A stretch of DNA of 64,000 bases from Deltaproteobacteria bacterium (GTDB taxonomy: Bacteria > Desulfobacterota > JADFVX01). A program made the position numbers and the translations under genes. Positions within the stretch are counted from its first letter, which is position 1; each line of letters begins with the position of its first letter. The stretch covers positions 1-64,000 of the forward strand of contig JAOUBX010000002.1 in NCBI GenBank assembly GCA_029860075.1, given 5' to 3'. The notes under the pieces are model-generated. The model saw only the letters and a list, made by a program, of their open reading frames with translations. It searched no databases and was not told where the DNA came from. Shown piece by piece: positions 8,105 to 16,356 of the stretch.

Positions 8105-8662
8105 TTACTTTTTTCTGTAAACATAAACAGGATCTTTCTGTACACGATGATCAGCAGTAATAACGCTTTCAGGAAACCAGCCGGGCAGGGGGAAGTTGCA
8201 GCTTATCAGCAAGGCACCCTCTTTCATTTCCCTATCCACCTTGAGGGCAAGTTTCTCCATCACATCGGGAAAGAGATAGCAGAATATAATATCGCTATCA
8301 CCAAGATAAACATTAAAGAAGTCTTTTCGACTTACTAAAACGCCGGCAGGCCCAAAAAGAAGCCTCACACGAGCCATAAAAAGAGCCAGAAAATTAATAT
8401 CATACCCCCTGCCTGTAACACCGTATCGCCCTGCGGCAGCGGCGAGAAAACGACCGTCACCACAACCGAGATCAACTATTTTATCTCCCTTTTTCATCGG
8501 AATGGCATCAAGAACAGCATCTATTTTTGAACTGTGGGTAAAACAGAAAAGAGCGCCTCCCGTCCTGGGAAGTGCAATTACCATTGAAAAAACGTAGACC
8601 ATCTTCACCAGGATAAGCAAGGCAATAGCGGCAATGGCCGGCCAGAGTATGTTCAGTTCCAT
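8105..8662 (-). CDS. Membrane-anchored class I SAM-dependent methyltransferase
   Basis: About 185 residues from the ATG at 8660-8662, which has AGAGGAG 10 bases upstream (an in-frame start at 8713 has no such site). A single membrane segment lies near residues 4-24 (WPAIAAIALLILV). The SAM motif I is KIVDLGCGDGRFLAAAA, followed by an acidic residue in GYDIN after beta 2. The rest of the Rossmann fold is short. The target is not identified; related small anchored proteins are usually listed as class I methyltransferases of unknown substrate. Confidence 0.8.
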   Translation of the reverse strand: MELNILWPAIAAIALLILVKMVYVFSMVIALPRTGGALFCFTHSSKIDAVLDAIPMKKGDKIVDLGCGDGRFLAAAAGRYGVTGRGYDINFLALFMARVRLLFGPAGVLVSRKDFFNVYLGDSDIIFCYLFPDVMEKLALKVDREMKEGALLISCNFPLPGWFPESVITADHRVQKDPVYVYRKK

Positions 8663-8755
8663 CAATAGCTCTTCTCCTCTCTTTAGAATCTCCCGGCAGG
8701 GTATCCCTGTCAATGACGATCTTTAAGCAGGGGGAATATTATACCGCCCTTCATA

Positions 8756-8776
8756 CCCCGCCGCTTGCTGCGGGAC
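8756..8776. repeat. CCCCGC...GCGGG imperfect palindrome
   Basis: Intergenic hairpin-like sequence with a TTGC/TTGCT loop in front of the 876-aa gene. The CATACCCCG...TTGC...CGGG pattern is similar to the ATACCCC-TTGC-GGGGTAT palindromes at 54419 and 54507, so it may be a diverged relative. Confidence 0.4.
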
Positions 8777-8972
8777 GGATGATGATGATATTTAAGTGTA
8801 ACATATGCGCTTTACAATGCTTTCAAATAATTTTGCTTTCACCATCACGAAAGGGGCGCTTTGGAATCCTGCTGCAAAAGCGGCACCTTGCACCGGAAGC
8901 CATGCGTCAAGCGCCCTTTCCAGGTTATATTTTACGCTATGGCTCACTTATGATTTATGATAGATTTACCTC

Positions 8973-11603
8973 ATGGAAGTAATTACGACCCATACCAATG
9001 GAGACTTTGATACCCTGGCCTCCATGATTGCAGCCAAAAAGCTCTACCCCGGCGCAATTACCGTCTTTCCTGCGGGCGTTGAAAAATCGGTCAGAGAATT
9101 TCTCCATAACTACCCCATCCCGGACTTTAAACAGGTAAAACCGAACAAGGTAAATATGAATGACGTGGACCGCCTTATCCTCGTTGATACAAGGCAAAAA
9201 GGAAGAATCGGCGCCTTTGCTTCCATTATAGGCAAAGAAGGTCTCGATATCCATATATACGATCATCACCCCTCATCTGACGACGACATTAGCGGCAGCC
9301 TTGAAATAACGGAAAAATACGGATCCACAACGACCATCATGGTACAGGTGCTGAGAAAAAAAGGATTTACCCTTAGCCCCGAAGAGGCAACCGTATTAAT
9401 GCTTGGCATCTATGAAGATACGGGCTTCCTCTCCTTCATTTCCACAAGGCCGGAAGATTACCAGGCGGCGGCCTACCTCCTTTCTGCCGGAGCAGATCTT
9501 AGAATCGTATCGGATACGATCAGAAGAGAAATGTCCGCAGAAGAGGTCGCCCTTCTTAACGAACTCAATTCAACGGCCCTTACTCACAGGATTGCAGGCG
9601 CAGACATCGTCATTACCAGGGCGTCGGCAGAAAAATATGTGGGCGATGCAGCCGCCCTTGTTCACAAAATGATGGAAATGATGACTATTGATGTCCTTTT
9701 TGCGCTCATAAGGATGGACAGCAAAATTTATCTTATTGCCCGAAGCAGGGTAAGGGAAGTCAATGTGGGAGAGATTGCCTCCAAACTCGGCGGAGGCGGT
9801 CACCCTACGGCTGCTTCGGCAACAATCAAGAAGCTGACCCTCATAGAAGCAGAGGATAATCTTCTGAAAATCCTGAAAGATGAAGTCAGAGAAATCAGGT
9901 GTGCAGCCGATATCATGTCTTCACCCGTTAAAACGGTAGAAGTTAATGACTCACTGGAAGCAACAAAAGAAATTATGGCCAAGCTGAACCTCAATGTACT
10001 CCCTGTCATGGAAAAGGGAAAGCTCGCCGGTCTTGTATCGAGACAGGATATAGGAAAAGCGCTTTATCACGGACTTGCCGGCCACGAACTGAGTGAAATC
10101 ATGACGAGCGACTTTTCCACAGTCAGTGCAAAGGCGCCCCTTTCAAAGGTGCAGGAACTTATCATCGATGGAAACCAGAGATTTCTCCCCGTCATCGATA
10201 ATGAGAGCATTAATGGCTGCATTACCCGCACCGATATTCTGAGAATACTGCATGACGAATCAAAAAGGCTTTACCATAAGACAGACAGGGAAGTTCAAAG
10301 GCGAAACCTGAAAGGAATTCTTAAAGGGAGGCTCCCTCTCTGGATCCAGGAAATCCTCCAAAAAGCAGGCCAGGTCGCCGATGAGTCAGCCATTAACGCC
10401 TATCTTGTAGGCGGCTTTGTAAGAGACCTTCTCATGGGCAGGGAAAATCTCGACATTGATATTGTCGTTGAAGGCAACGGCATCGACTATGCCGAATCGC
10501 TGGCCGGAGCCCTTGGAGGCAGGGTAAAAAGCCACGCAAAATTCGGTACGGCAGTCGTTGTGCTTAAAGACGGCTTCAAGCTGGATATTGCCTCGGCAAG
10601 AATGGAATATTATCAAAGACCGGCAGCCCTGCCGACGGTAGAGGCGGCTTCCATAAAAATGGACCTTTACAGACGGGACTTTACCATAAACAGTATGGCT
10701 ATCAGACTCAATAAAAGTAACGCCGGCGAACTGATTGACTACTTCGGAGGGCTTAGAGACTTAAAAGAAAAGGTTATCAGGGTACTTCACAGCCTTAGTT
10801 TTATCGAAGATCCAACGCGGGCATTCAGGGCTGTCAGGTTTGAAGTAAGGCTCGGCTTTCACCTGGGCAAGCAGACCCTCTCACTTATAAAAAGCGCTGC
10901 AAGACTCGATTTTTTCGACAAGGTATCATCTTCCCGCATCTTTAATGAACTCAAGATCATTATCAGGGAAAAAGAGCCCCTATGGGCGCTGAAAAGAATG
11001 GAGGCCCTCGACATTATGCGTTTCATCCATCCAAAAATAAAGATCGGCAGTGATACGGAGGAACTTTTCGGGGAAATCAAAAAAGTAACTGACTGGTACG
11101 ATCTGCTTTTTAAGAAAAAGGGCTATGAACTATGGATTTTATACCTGTCGGCAATGTTGAAAAACCTGAACACCAATGAAGTTGCAGGCATGCTTAAAAA
11201 TATTGGCATTGCCTCAAAGTTCGGCGACAAGATAATAGAAATCAAAAAGAAGTCTGCAAAAAATACTTCCTTATTATCCAAAAGAAAGATTGATGATCTG
11301 ACGCTCTTTCATACACTTATGCACCAGCAAGTAGAGACACTGCTTTTTATGATGGCCCATAGCAAGGATGTAAAAATAAGGGAAAGAATATCACTATTTA
11401 TAAGGGATTTACAAGAAACCTCCATCGAAACTACAGGTCAGGAAATAATGAAGCTGGGATTAAAACCGGGCCCTTTATTTAAAGAGATTAAAGAGACACT
11501 GGTCGATGAAAAACTAAAAGGGAATATTAAAAGCAGAAGTGATGAGATAAACTACATAAAAAAAACCTGGTTACAGGAAAGCAGGAAAGCATACCCTACC
11601 TGA
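8973..11603 (+). CDS. DHH/DHHA1-CBS-CBS-poly(A) polymerase/tRNA nucleotidyltransferase fusion
   Basis: 876 residues with four parts. Residues 1-160: DHH phosphoesterase motifs GDFDTLASM (motif I), LVDTR, and YDHHPSS (the DHH motif). About 215-300: DHHA1 with GGGGHPTAAS. About 305-430: two CBS domains (IMSSPVKTVEVNDSL and IMTSDFSTVSA starts). From about 465: class II nucleotidyltransferase head YLVGGFVRDLLMG with the DxD in NLDIDIV, then RRDFTINSMA and the RNA-binding region ending in EDPTRAFRAVRFEVR. This architecture is known in delta-type bacteria and Aquificae as an A-adding or CCA-adding tRNA enzyme fused to an nanoRNase-like DHH module. The adenine nucleotide-sensing CBS pair could couple tRNA end repair to energy state, which is an inference. 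It is the only plus-strand gene in the first 14 kb. Its start has a poor ribosome site. Its 3' end overlaps the convergent NHL gene by 8 bp. Confidence 0.9.
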   Translation: MEVITTHTNGDFDTLASMIAAKKLYPGAITVFPAGVEKSVREFLHNYPIPDFKQVKPNKVNMNDVDRLILVDTRQKGRIGAFASIIGKEGLDIHIYDHHPSSDDDISGSLEITEKYGSTTTIMVQVLRKKGFTLSPEEATVLMLGIYEDTGFLSFISTRPEDYQAAAYLLSAGADLRIVSDTIRREMSAEEVALLNELNSTALTHRIAGADIVITRASAEKYVGDAAALVHKMMEMMTIDVLFALIRMDSKIYLIARSRVREVNVGEIASKLGGGGHPTAASATIKKLTLIEAEDNLLKILKDEVREIRCAADIMSSPVKTVEVNDSLEATKEIMAKLNLNVLPVMEKGKLAGLVSRQDIGKALYHGLAGHELSEIMTSDFSTVSAKAPLSKVQELIIDGNQRFLPVIDNESINGCITRTDILRILHDESKRLYHKTDREVQRRNLKGILKGRLPLWIQEILQKAGQVADESAINAYLVGGFVRDLLMGRENLDIDIVVEGNGIDYAESLAGALGGRVKSHAKFGTAVVVLKDGFKLDIASARMEYYQRPAALPTVEAASIKMDLYRRDFTINSMAIRLNKSNAGELIDYFGGLRDLKEKVIRVLHSLSFIEDPTRAFRAVRFEVRLGFHLGKQTLSLIKSAARLDFFDKVSSSRIFNELKIIIREKEPLWALKRMEALDIMRFIHPKIKIGSDTEELFGEIKKVTDWYDLLFKKKGYELWILYLSAMLKNLNTNEVAGMLKNIGIASKFGDKIIEIKKKSAKNTSLLSKRKIDDLTLFHTLMHQQVETLLFMMAHSKDVKIRERISLFIRDLQETSIETTGQEIMKLGLKPGPLFKEIKETLVDEKLKGNIKSRSDEINYIKKTWLQESRKAYPT

Positions 11604-12615
11604 CAGGCCTGGCTTCGAGATATTTCTTGTTCAGATACTGGTATATCTGAAAAGAAACATTCAGCTGATCAATAACATGAATCTCATCATTGTCATCAAT
11701 ATCAATATCCATAGGCAGGTTAAATCCCCCCGGCATTCCGGCCGTCGATGGCGCTCCAAGCAAAAGGAGAAGATCTCCCTCCATCGAAAATATTTTAAAA
11801 TGACTTGCCAGTGCATCAGTCACGTAGATATGATCTTCACTATCGACAGCAATGCCTTTTATCATCTGAAAACCACTTATGCCCTTACCCCGTTCACCAA
11901 AAGCCCTGACAAACCTGCCCTCCTTGTCAAATATCTGTATCCTGGCATTAAGCGAATCGGCAACGACTACCTGCCCGGCGGAACCGACATCAACATCTGT
12001 GGGAAAATTAAAAGTGCCTTCCACATTCCCCCGTTTCCCTATGGTGTAGAGGAAATCACCATTGAGGGTAAAGACTTTAACGTCATGCGCCAGGGTGTCA
12101 ACGCAGTAAAGGAGTCCCAGTTCTTTGTTGATGCCGACGCCCGCAGGTCCGACAAGCTCATTCTCACCAAAACTTCTTAACGCCTTTCCGTCACCATCAA
12201 AAACCATGACGGCATGATACTTTCTCGATGAAATATAGAGCAGGCCTTCTTTATCAACAGCAATACCATAGGGATGCTCAACTTCTTCGATGACCTTAAC
12301 TTCACGGTCTGCCATATCGAAAATAATAAGGGCCATCAAAGGAGCGTCCGTAATATAAACTTTTCCTTCCCCGTTAGATGCAATGCCCCAGGGCTTTGAA
12401 AAAACTCTCACCCCTTTATCTTCACCAAAAAGCCGGGCAAACAAAACCTCCCCCCGGGTCAGTTTTGGAAAGTCTGCGCTCGTCCCGTATGTGCCTATAT
12501 ATTCAATTCTCGGAGTATCAGGCAGGGGCGGCCAAAAATAACGCCGCTTTTCAGGCATGGAAAGACATGCAGAAAAGAAAATAATGAAGAGAGTTAAAAA
12601 GAAATATCTAATCAT
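11596..12615 (-). CDS. NHL-repeat lipoprotein
   Basis: 339 residues. Lipoprotein signal: hydrophobic stretch ending FFSACLS (Cys17). The body has about six NHL repeats in a beta-propeller, e.g. PWGIASNGEGKVYITDAP, HPYGIAVDKEGLLYISSR, FPTDVDVGSAGQVVVADS, MIKGIAVDSEDHIYVTDA. NHL propellers bind proteins or polysaccharides at the cell surface. Convergent with the 876-aa gene and 16 bp after the aminopeptidase gene on the same strand, so it is probably in that operon. No enzyme residues are evident. Confidence 0.85.
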   Translation of the reverse strand: MIRYFFLTLFIIFFSACLSMPEKRRYFWPPLPDTPRIEYIGTYGTSADFPKLTRGEVLFARLFGEDKGVRVFSKPWGIASNGEGKVYITDAPLMALIIFDMADREVKVIEEVEHPYGIAVDKEGLLYISSRKYHAVMVFDGDGKALRSFGENELVGPAGVGINKELGLLYCVDTLAHDVKVFTLNGDFLYTIGKRGNVEGTFNFPTDVDVGSAGQVVVADSLNARIQIFDKEGRFVRAFGERGKGISGFQMIKGIAVDSEDHIYVTDALASHFKIFSMEGDLLLLLGAPSTAGMPGGFNLPMDIDIDDNDEIHVIDQLNVSFQIYQYLNKKYLEARPVR

Positions 12616-12631
12616 ACTGTTTATATTTTTC

Positions 12632-13729
12632 TCATGGATTTAAGTCAAGCAGCGTCTCATGCACAAAAAGGCCGTCCTTTTGTATTAACTGATCATCAAA
12701 ATAGATCGCTCCATCTCCCTTAAGAATTCTGATCAGGTCCCAGTGAACGGCGCTTTTATTTCCATTATCACAGGCCTCGTAACACTGCCCCGGTGTGAAG
12801 TGAATAGAACCGAAGATCTTTTCATCAAAAAGAATATTTCGCATGGGCTTATTAATGTTAGGATTAACGCCAATGGCAAATTCACCGATATATCTTGCCC
12901 CTTCATCAGTATCAAGCACACGGTTTAGCTCAACATCCATTCCCGGAGAAGCAGCCCTTACAATTTTCCCCTTTTCAAATTCAAAACGGACCTGATTAAA
13001 CTCTTTTCCCTGATAAATAGACGGACAGTTATAGCTTATGCAACCTTCCGCAGATTCACGCAGGGGAGCAGTATAGACCTCACCATCAGGCATATTACGA
13101 TGACCGTCACACTTTTGCGCTGCCATGCCTTCAATGGAAAAGGTCAGGTCCGTATCGGAAGCAACGATCCTTACCATGCAGGTCTCATCCATCAACTTCT
13201 TGAGTTTGTCCTGCTTTTTGGAAATTTCACTCCAGTCAATATTACAGGCCCCAAAAAGAAAATCTTCGTATTCTTCAAGGCTCATTTTTGCATCCTGAGC
13301 TGCGCCATGTGTCGGGTAACGACAAACAACCCATCTTGAATTTTTTACTCTTTCATCGAGAACAGGCCGCATAAGCCTGTCATAGGCTGCAATATTTTCC
13401 TGGTTAGCCATGGCCATTTCCATACTGTTTTCAGCGGCGGAAATCCCGATATAAACATCGACCTTTTTCAGAAAGTCCATTTTATGCTGCGGAAAGTAGG
13501 CAAGCTGATCATTATGGGCATGGTTATAAAAAGTGCGGGAGATCTCCGGTAAAACAAGATTATAGTCAACATATTTTGCGCCAACTTGCAGACATTTGAT
13601 ATAAACTTCCTTGAGCAGGGGCAAGGCCCCTGTTCCATTGGCAACAATCTGGACAATGTCCCCTTTTTTTACATTAACTGAATAATTAACGAGAGTATCT
13701 GCATACTTTTCAATCCTGATGTCTTTCAA
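12632..13729 (-). CDS. M29-family aminopeptidase (AmpS/PepS/aminopeptidase T type)
   Basis: 365 residues, the usual length of the family. The M29 domain's metal ligands are visible: GEVYTAP (Glu), ARYIGEFAIGVNP (Glu), GSIHFTPGQC (His), SAVHWDLI (His then Asp). These proteins are dimetal aminopeptidases in the cytoplasm. The start is TTG at 13727-13729 with GGGAGG 5-6 bases upstream. The 16-bp gap to the NHL lipoprotein gene suggests one transcript. Confidence 0.88.
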   Translation of the reverse strand: MKDIRIEKYADTLVNYSVNVKKGDIVQIVANGTGALPLLKEVYIKCLQVGAKYVDYNLVLPEISRTFYNHAHNDQLAYFPQHKMDFLKKVDVYIGISAAENSMEMAMANQENIAAYDRLMRPVLDERVKNSRWVVCRYPTHGAAQDAKMSLEEYEDFLFGACNIDWSEISKKQDKLKKLMDETCMVRIVASDTDLTFSIEGMAAQKCDGHRNMPDGEVYTAPLRESAEGCISYNCPSIYQGKEFNQVRFEFEKGKIVRAASPGMDVELNRVLDTDEGARYIGEFAIGVNPNINKPMRNILFDEKIFGSIHFTPGQCYEACDNGNKSAVHWDLIRILKGDGAIYFDDQLIQKDGLFVHETLLDLNP

Positions 13730-14099
13730 TTACGCCTCCCGGTACTCTTATTTTACCGTCTTTTAAACGCTTTTTCAGAAGTTTCTCATTGTACAACAGT
13801 ACTTTAAATATAATCAAGTTGCAGTTACCCGTGACATTTTCAGGGATTCTGCCCCCTGAAGGATATTTTTTACCTCTCCTGAATAATAAAGAACGTTTTT
13901 TTATGCTAAGCTATCTCTTATTAAATCAGGTGGCAATGACGGGTCATCTATTTTCAGGATAAAATTGCACTTCATTACAAGAAGCGGAGCTATTGGTTCT
14001 TTTTGCAATATAAAGGAGTAAGAATACGGGCTATCTGCTTTTTTTTTTGGCTTATCTGAATAATCGTGGCCCCCGTAAAAAATCAAGAGCAATCTATCC

Positions 14100-14128
14100 T
14101 TGACAGATGGAAAATAATAAGATATTTT
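14100..14128 (+). promoter_or_regulatory. Candidate sigma70 promoter of nirS
   Basis: TTGACA (14100-14105), 17-base spacer, TATTTT (14123-14128). The -35 is perfect, the -10 is 4 of 6. It is about 155 bp upstream of the nirS start, leaving a long leader that includes the pentamer array. Confidence 0.4.
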
Positions 14129-14215
14129 TCTACTTTTAAGGAACCATCCTTAAAATAACAATCTATCGTTTTATTTAATACTTTTTAGCAGATTATTTAT
14201 TAACGAAAGGAGGCA

Positions 14216-14250
14216 TTTAATTTAATTTAATTTAATTTAATCTAATTTAA
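14216..14250 (+). repeat. TTTAA pentamer array in the nirS leader
   Basis: Seven consecutive 5-bp units TTTAA (one is TCTAA). It is flanked by two strong Shine-Dalgarno-like sequences, AAAGGAGG at about 14206-14213 and AAAAGGAGG at 14266-14274. Only the second precedes the nirS ATG at usable spacing (10 bases). Confidence 0.85.
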
Positions 14251-14284
14251 TTTATTTTATTAATCAAAAGGAGGAAAAAATAAA

Positions 14285-15931
14285 ATGTTATTGAGAAAAC
14301 AGTTTAGTCTATTATCGGCGCTACTTGCAATTCTTCTGATTGCAGCAGGGTGCCAGGGGCAGAAGGCTCCTGAAACAGCAACAAAGAAAGAGGAAAAAGC
14401 TCCCGCTGCAGGAGCGACAGCAACACTGTCAAAGGAAGATTTTGAAAAAGCGAAGGATCTTTATTTCGACAGATGTTCAGGTTGCCACGGCGCTCTCAGG
14501 CAGGGTGCAACGGGTCCAAACATCACCCCTGAAAAAACGCTCAAAAAAGATGTCGCAAAACTTGAAGATATTCTTTTCAACGGCACCGACGGCGGCATGC
14601 CCGGTTGGGGTAAAGACGGCTTCATGACCAAGGAAGAAACAACACTCATGGCCAAATACATCCAGCTTGATCCGCCACAGCCACCTGAGTGGGATATGAA
14701 GAAGATCAAAGCTTCCTGGAAGGTTCATATTCCTGTTGAGCAGAGGCCTAAATCACCACAAATCAATGGCTGGAAAAACTTCTTTGGCGTTATCCAGAGG
14801 GATGCCGGTAAGGTTTCTATTATCGATGGTGATAAAAAGAAGATCCTCGCTACTCTTCCTTCCGGTTTTGCAGTACATATCCTGAGAACTTCCGCTTCAG
14901 GCCGTTATATGTACTCTATCGGCCGTGACGGTAAAGCGACTATGATCGACCTATGGTCTAATCCGCCTACGCTTGTAGCTGAAATCAAGACGGGTATCGA
15001 CGCAAGATCTATAGATACTTCCAAGTATAAGGGTCCCAAGGGCGATTTCAATGACAAATATGCCGTTGTCGGTAACTACTGGCCGCCTCACTATGTCATC
15101 ATGAAAGGTGATACGCTGGAGCCGATTAAAGTCGTTCGTACCAGCAGCTATACTTATGACACTAATGAATACAAAAAGGAAACCCGTGTTGCTTCCATCG
15201 TTGCTTCTCACCACGAGCCTGAGTGGGTACTTAACCTGAAAGAGGCCGGTATCGTTGTGCTCGTAGACTACAGCAAGGTTAATGTTGGAACGGTAACTGA
15301 AACCAAGATCAACTCTGAAAGGTTCCTTCATGACGGTGGATGGGATTCTACCAAGAGATACTTCCTCGTTGCAGCTAATATGAGGGATACCATCTCTGTT
15401 ATCGATACGGTTGAAAGAAAGCTTGTAAAGAACGTAGAAGTGGGCACCAAGCCACACCCCGGCCGCGGCGCTAACTGGGTCGATCCCGAGTTCGGTCCCG
15501 TATGGGCAACGGTTCACCTTGGCGAAGGGCTTGTTTCCATGATCGGTACGGATCCGAAAGGTCACCCCAAGCAGGCCTGGGAAGTTGTTAGAGAGTGGAA
15601 GCTTGACGGTAACTCTCTCTTTATCAAAACTCATCCCAAGAGTAACAATGTTTACTGTGACAACACGATCAACAAGAACAAGTCTAACGTGATCACTGTA
15701 TTCGACAAGAACAATCCAACGGCTGATCCAAAAGAGCTGACCTTCGAAAAGAAGGTTGTTCACCTCGAGTACAACCAGGCAGGTGATGAGATGTGGATAT
15801 CTCTCTGGGATAAAGACGGCGCACTCATCGTCATCGATGACAAAACGCTTGAAGAAAAAACCAGAATTACCGGTCTTGTAGCGCCGACAGGCAAGTTCAA
15901 CGTTTACAACACCATGCTGGATATCTACTAG
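14285..15931 (+). CDS. nirS: Cytochrome cd1 nitrite reductase (NO-forming), lipoprotein-type
   Basis: 548 residues. It reduces nitrite to nitric oxide in the periplasm using heme c and heme d1. Seen: signal stretch 8-22 ending IAAGC with C23 as a likely lipobox Cys; heme c site C64-S-G-C67-H68; the eight-bladed d1 propeller from about residue 140. The d1 ligand is H198 (AVHI before SASGRY). Active-site histidines are H309 (SHHEPEW) and H349 (FLHDGGWD). Further NirS markers are PHPGRGAN, IGTDPKGHP, THPKSNN and the C-terminal PTGKFNVYNT. These separate it from NirF and NirN, which lack them. A conventional NirS is soluble, so a lipid anchor would be unusual. No heme d1 synthesis gene (nirF, nirJ, nirE) is nearby. 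Strong terminator follows. Confidence 0.93.
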   Translation: MLLRKQFSLLSALLAILLIAAGCQGQKAPETATKKEEKAPAAGATATLSKEDFEKAKDLYFDRCSGCHGALRQGATGPNITPEKTLKKDVAKLEDILFNGTDGGMPGWGKDGFMTKEETTLMAKYIQLDPPQPPEWDMKKIKASWKVHIPVEQRPKSPQINGWKNFFGVIQRDAGKVSIIDGDKKKILATLPSGFAVHILRTSASGRYMYSIGRDGKATMIDLWSNPPTLVAEIKTGIDARSIDTSKYKGPKGDFNDKYAVVGNYWPPHYVIMKGDTLEPIKVVRTSSYTYDTNEYKKETRVASIVASHHEPEWVLNLKEAGIVVLVDYSKVNVGTVTETKINSERFLHDGGWDSTKRYFLVAANMRDTISVIDTVERKLVKNVEVGTKPHPGRGANWVDPEFGPVWATVHLGEGLVSMIGTDPKGHPKQAWEVVREWKLDGNSLFIKTHPKSNNVYCDNTINKNKSNVITVFDKNNPTADPKELTFEKKVVHLEYNQAGDEMWISLWDKDGALIVIDDKTLEEKTRITGLVAPTGKFNVYNTMLDIY

Positions 15932-15952
15932 GATTATCCACATAAGAAAATG

Positions 15953-15990
15953 AAAAAGGGTTGGATGGGAAACCATCCAACCCTTTTTTT
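15953..15990 (+). terminator. Rho-independent terminator of nirS
   Basis: GGGTTGGATGG (15958-15968), GAAA loop, CCATCCAACCC (15973-15983) then seven T. Eleven-base perfect stem with an A run on its left. It starts about 20 bp after the stop codon. Confidence 0.97.
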
Positions 15991-16356
15991 ATGAAGTGCT
16001 AATAATTGCGGCTAAATATGTAGAAAAATCACCCCCCCTGAAACAAGCAGCGAGGAATTTTCTTCATCGTAGCCGACTTAACATCGAATTCAGGCAGCCC
16101 TGAGCTTTTGCTATTCACGGGAGTTTTCACACTAAATACGACAATAAAAGCGGCAATTGGATCAGGGTTTCCGGCACAATCTCTTGATTCCAGAACGCTT
16201 TCAATAAAAACCCTCTTAACCTGTGGATGAAACTAAAATTTTTTTAAAGCGCTGTTAAAGCAATAGCTTACCCTATAAATTCATGCCCAACTGCCATTTT
16301 CTGGATTAAGAGCGTTAAGTAAAGAATCCACGCCCAGAGGACGGGGATTTCAACGA
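15991..16356. other. Intergenic region between nirS and the beta-propeller gene
   Basis: 366 bp between convergent genes. Apart from weak inverted repeats near 16325-16345, at the 3' end of the propeller gene, I see no gene, RNA or clear terminator for the minus-strand transcript. Confidence 0.5.

Larger units (their letters stand above)
13730..14284. other. Intergenic region upstream of nirS
   Basis: 555 bp with no convincing gene; a 63-codon minus-strand frame (13901-14092) starts with TTG and has no ribosome site. It contains a hairpin TTCAGGG/CCCTGAA (13839-13860), a candidate sigma70 promoter (14100-14128), and the TTTAA array (14216-14250). I see no TTGAT-N4-ATCAA FNR/DNR-type box, although nirS genes are often controlled by one. 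Confidence 0.6.

Noticed and set aside
13901-14092. 63-codon minus-strand frame upstream of nirS
   Set aside because: TTG start, no ribosome site, no similarity; called intergenic.
14951-15976. 341-codon frame on the minus strand opposite nirS
   Set aside because: It lies wholly over a well-supported nirS gene, has no recognisable domain and no ribosome site; it is an antisense shadow.
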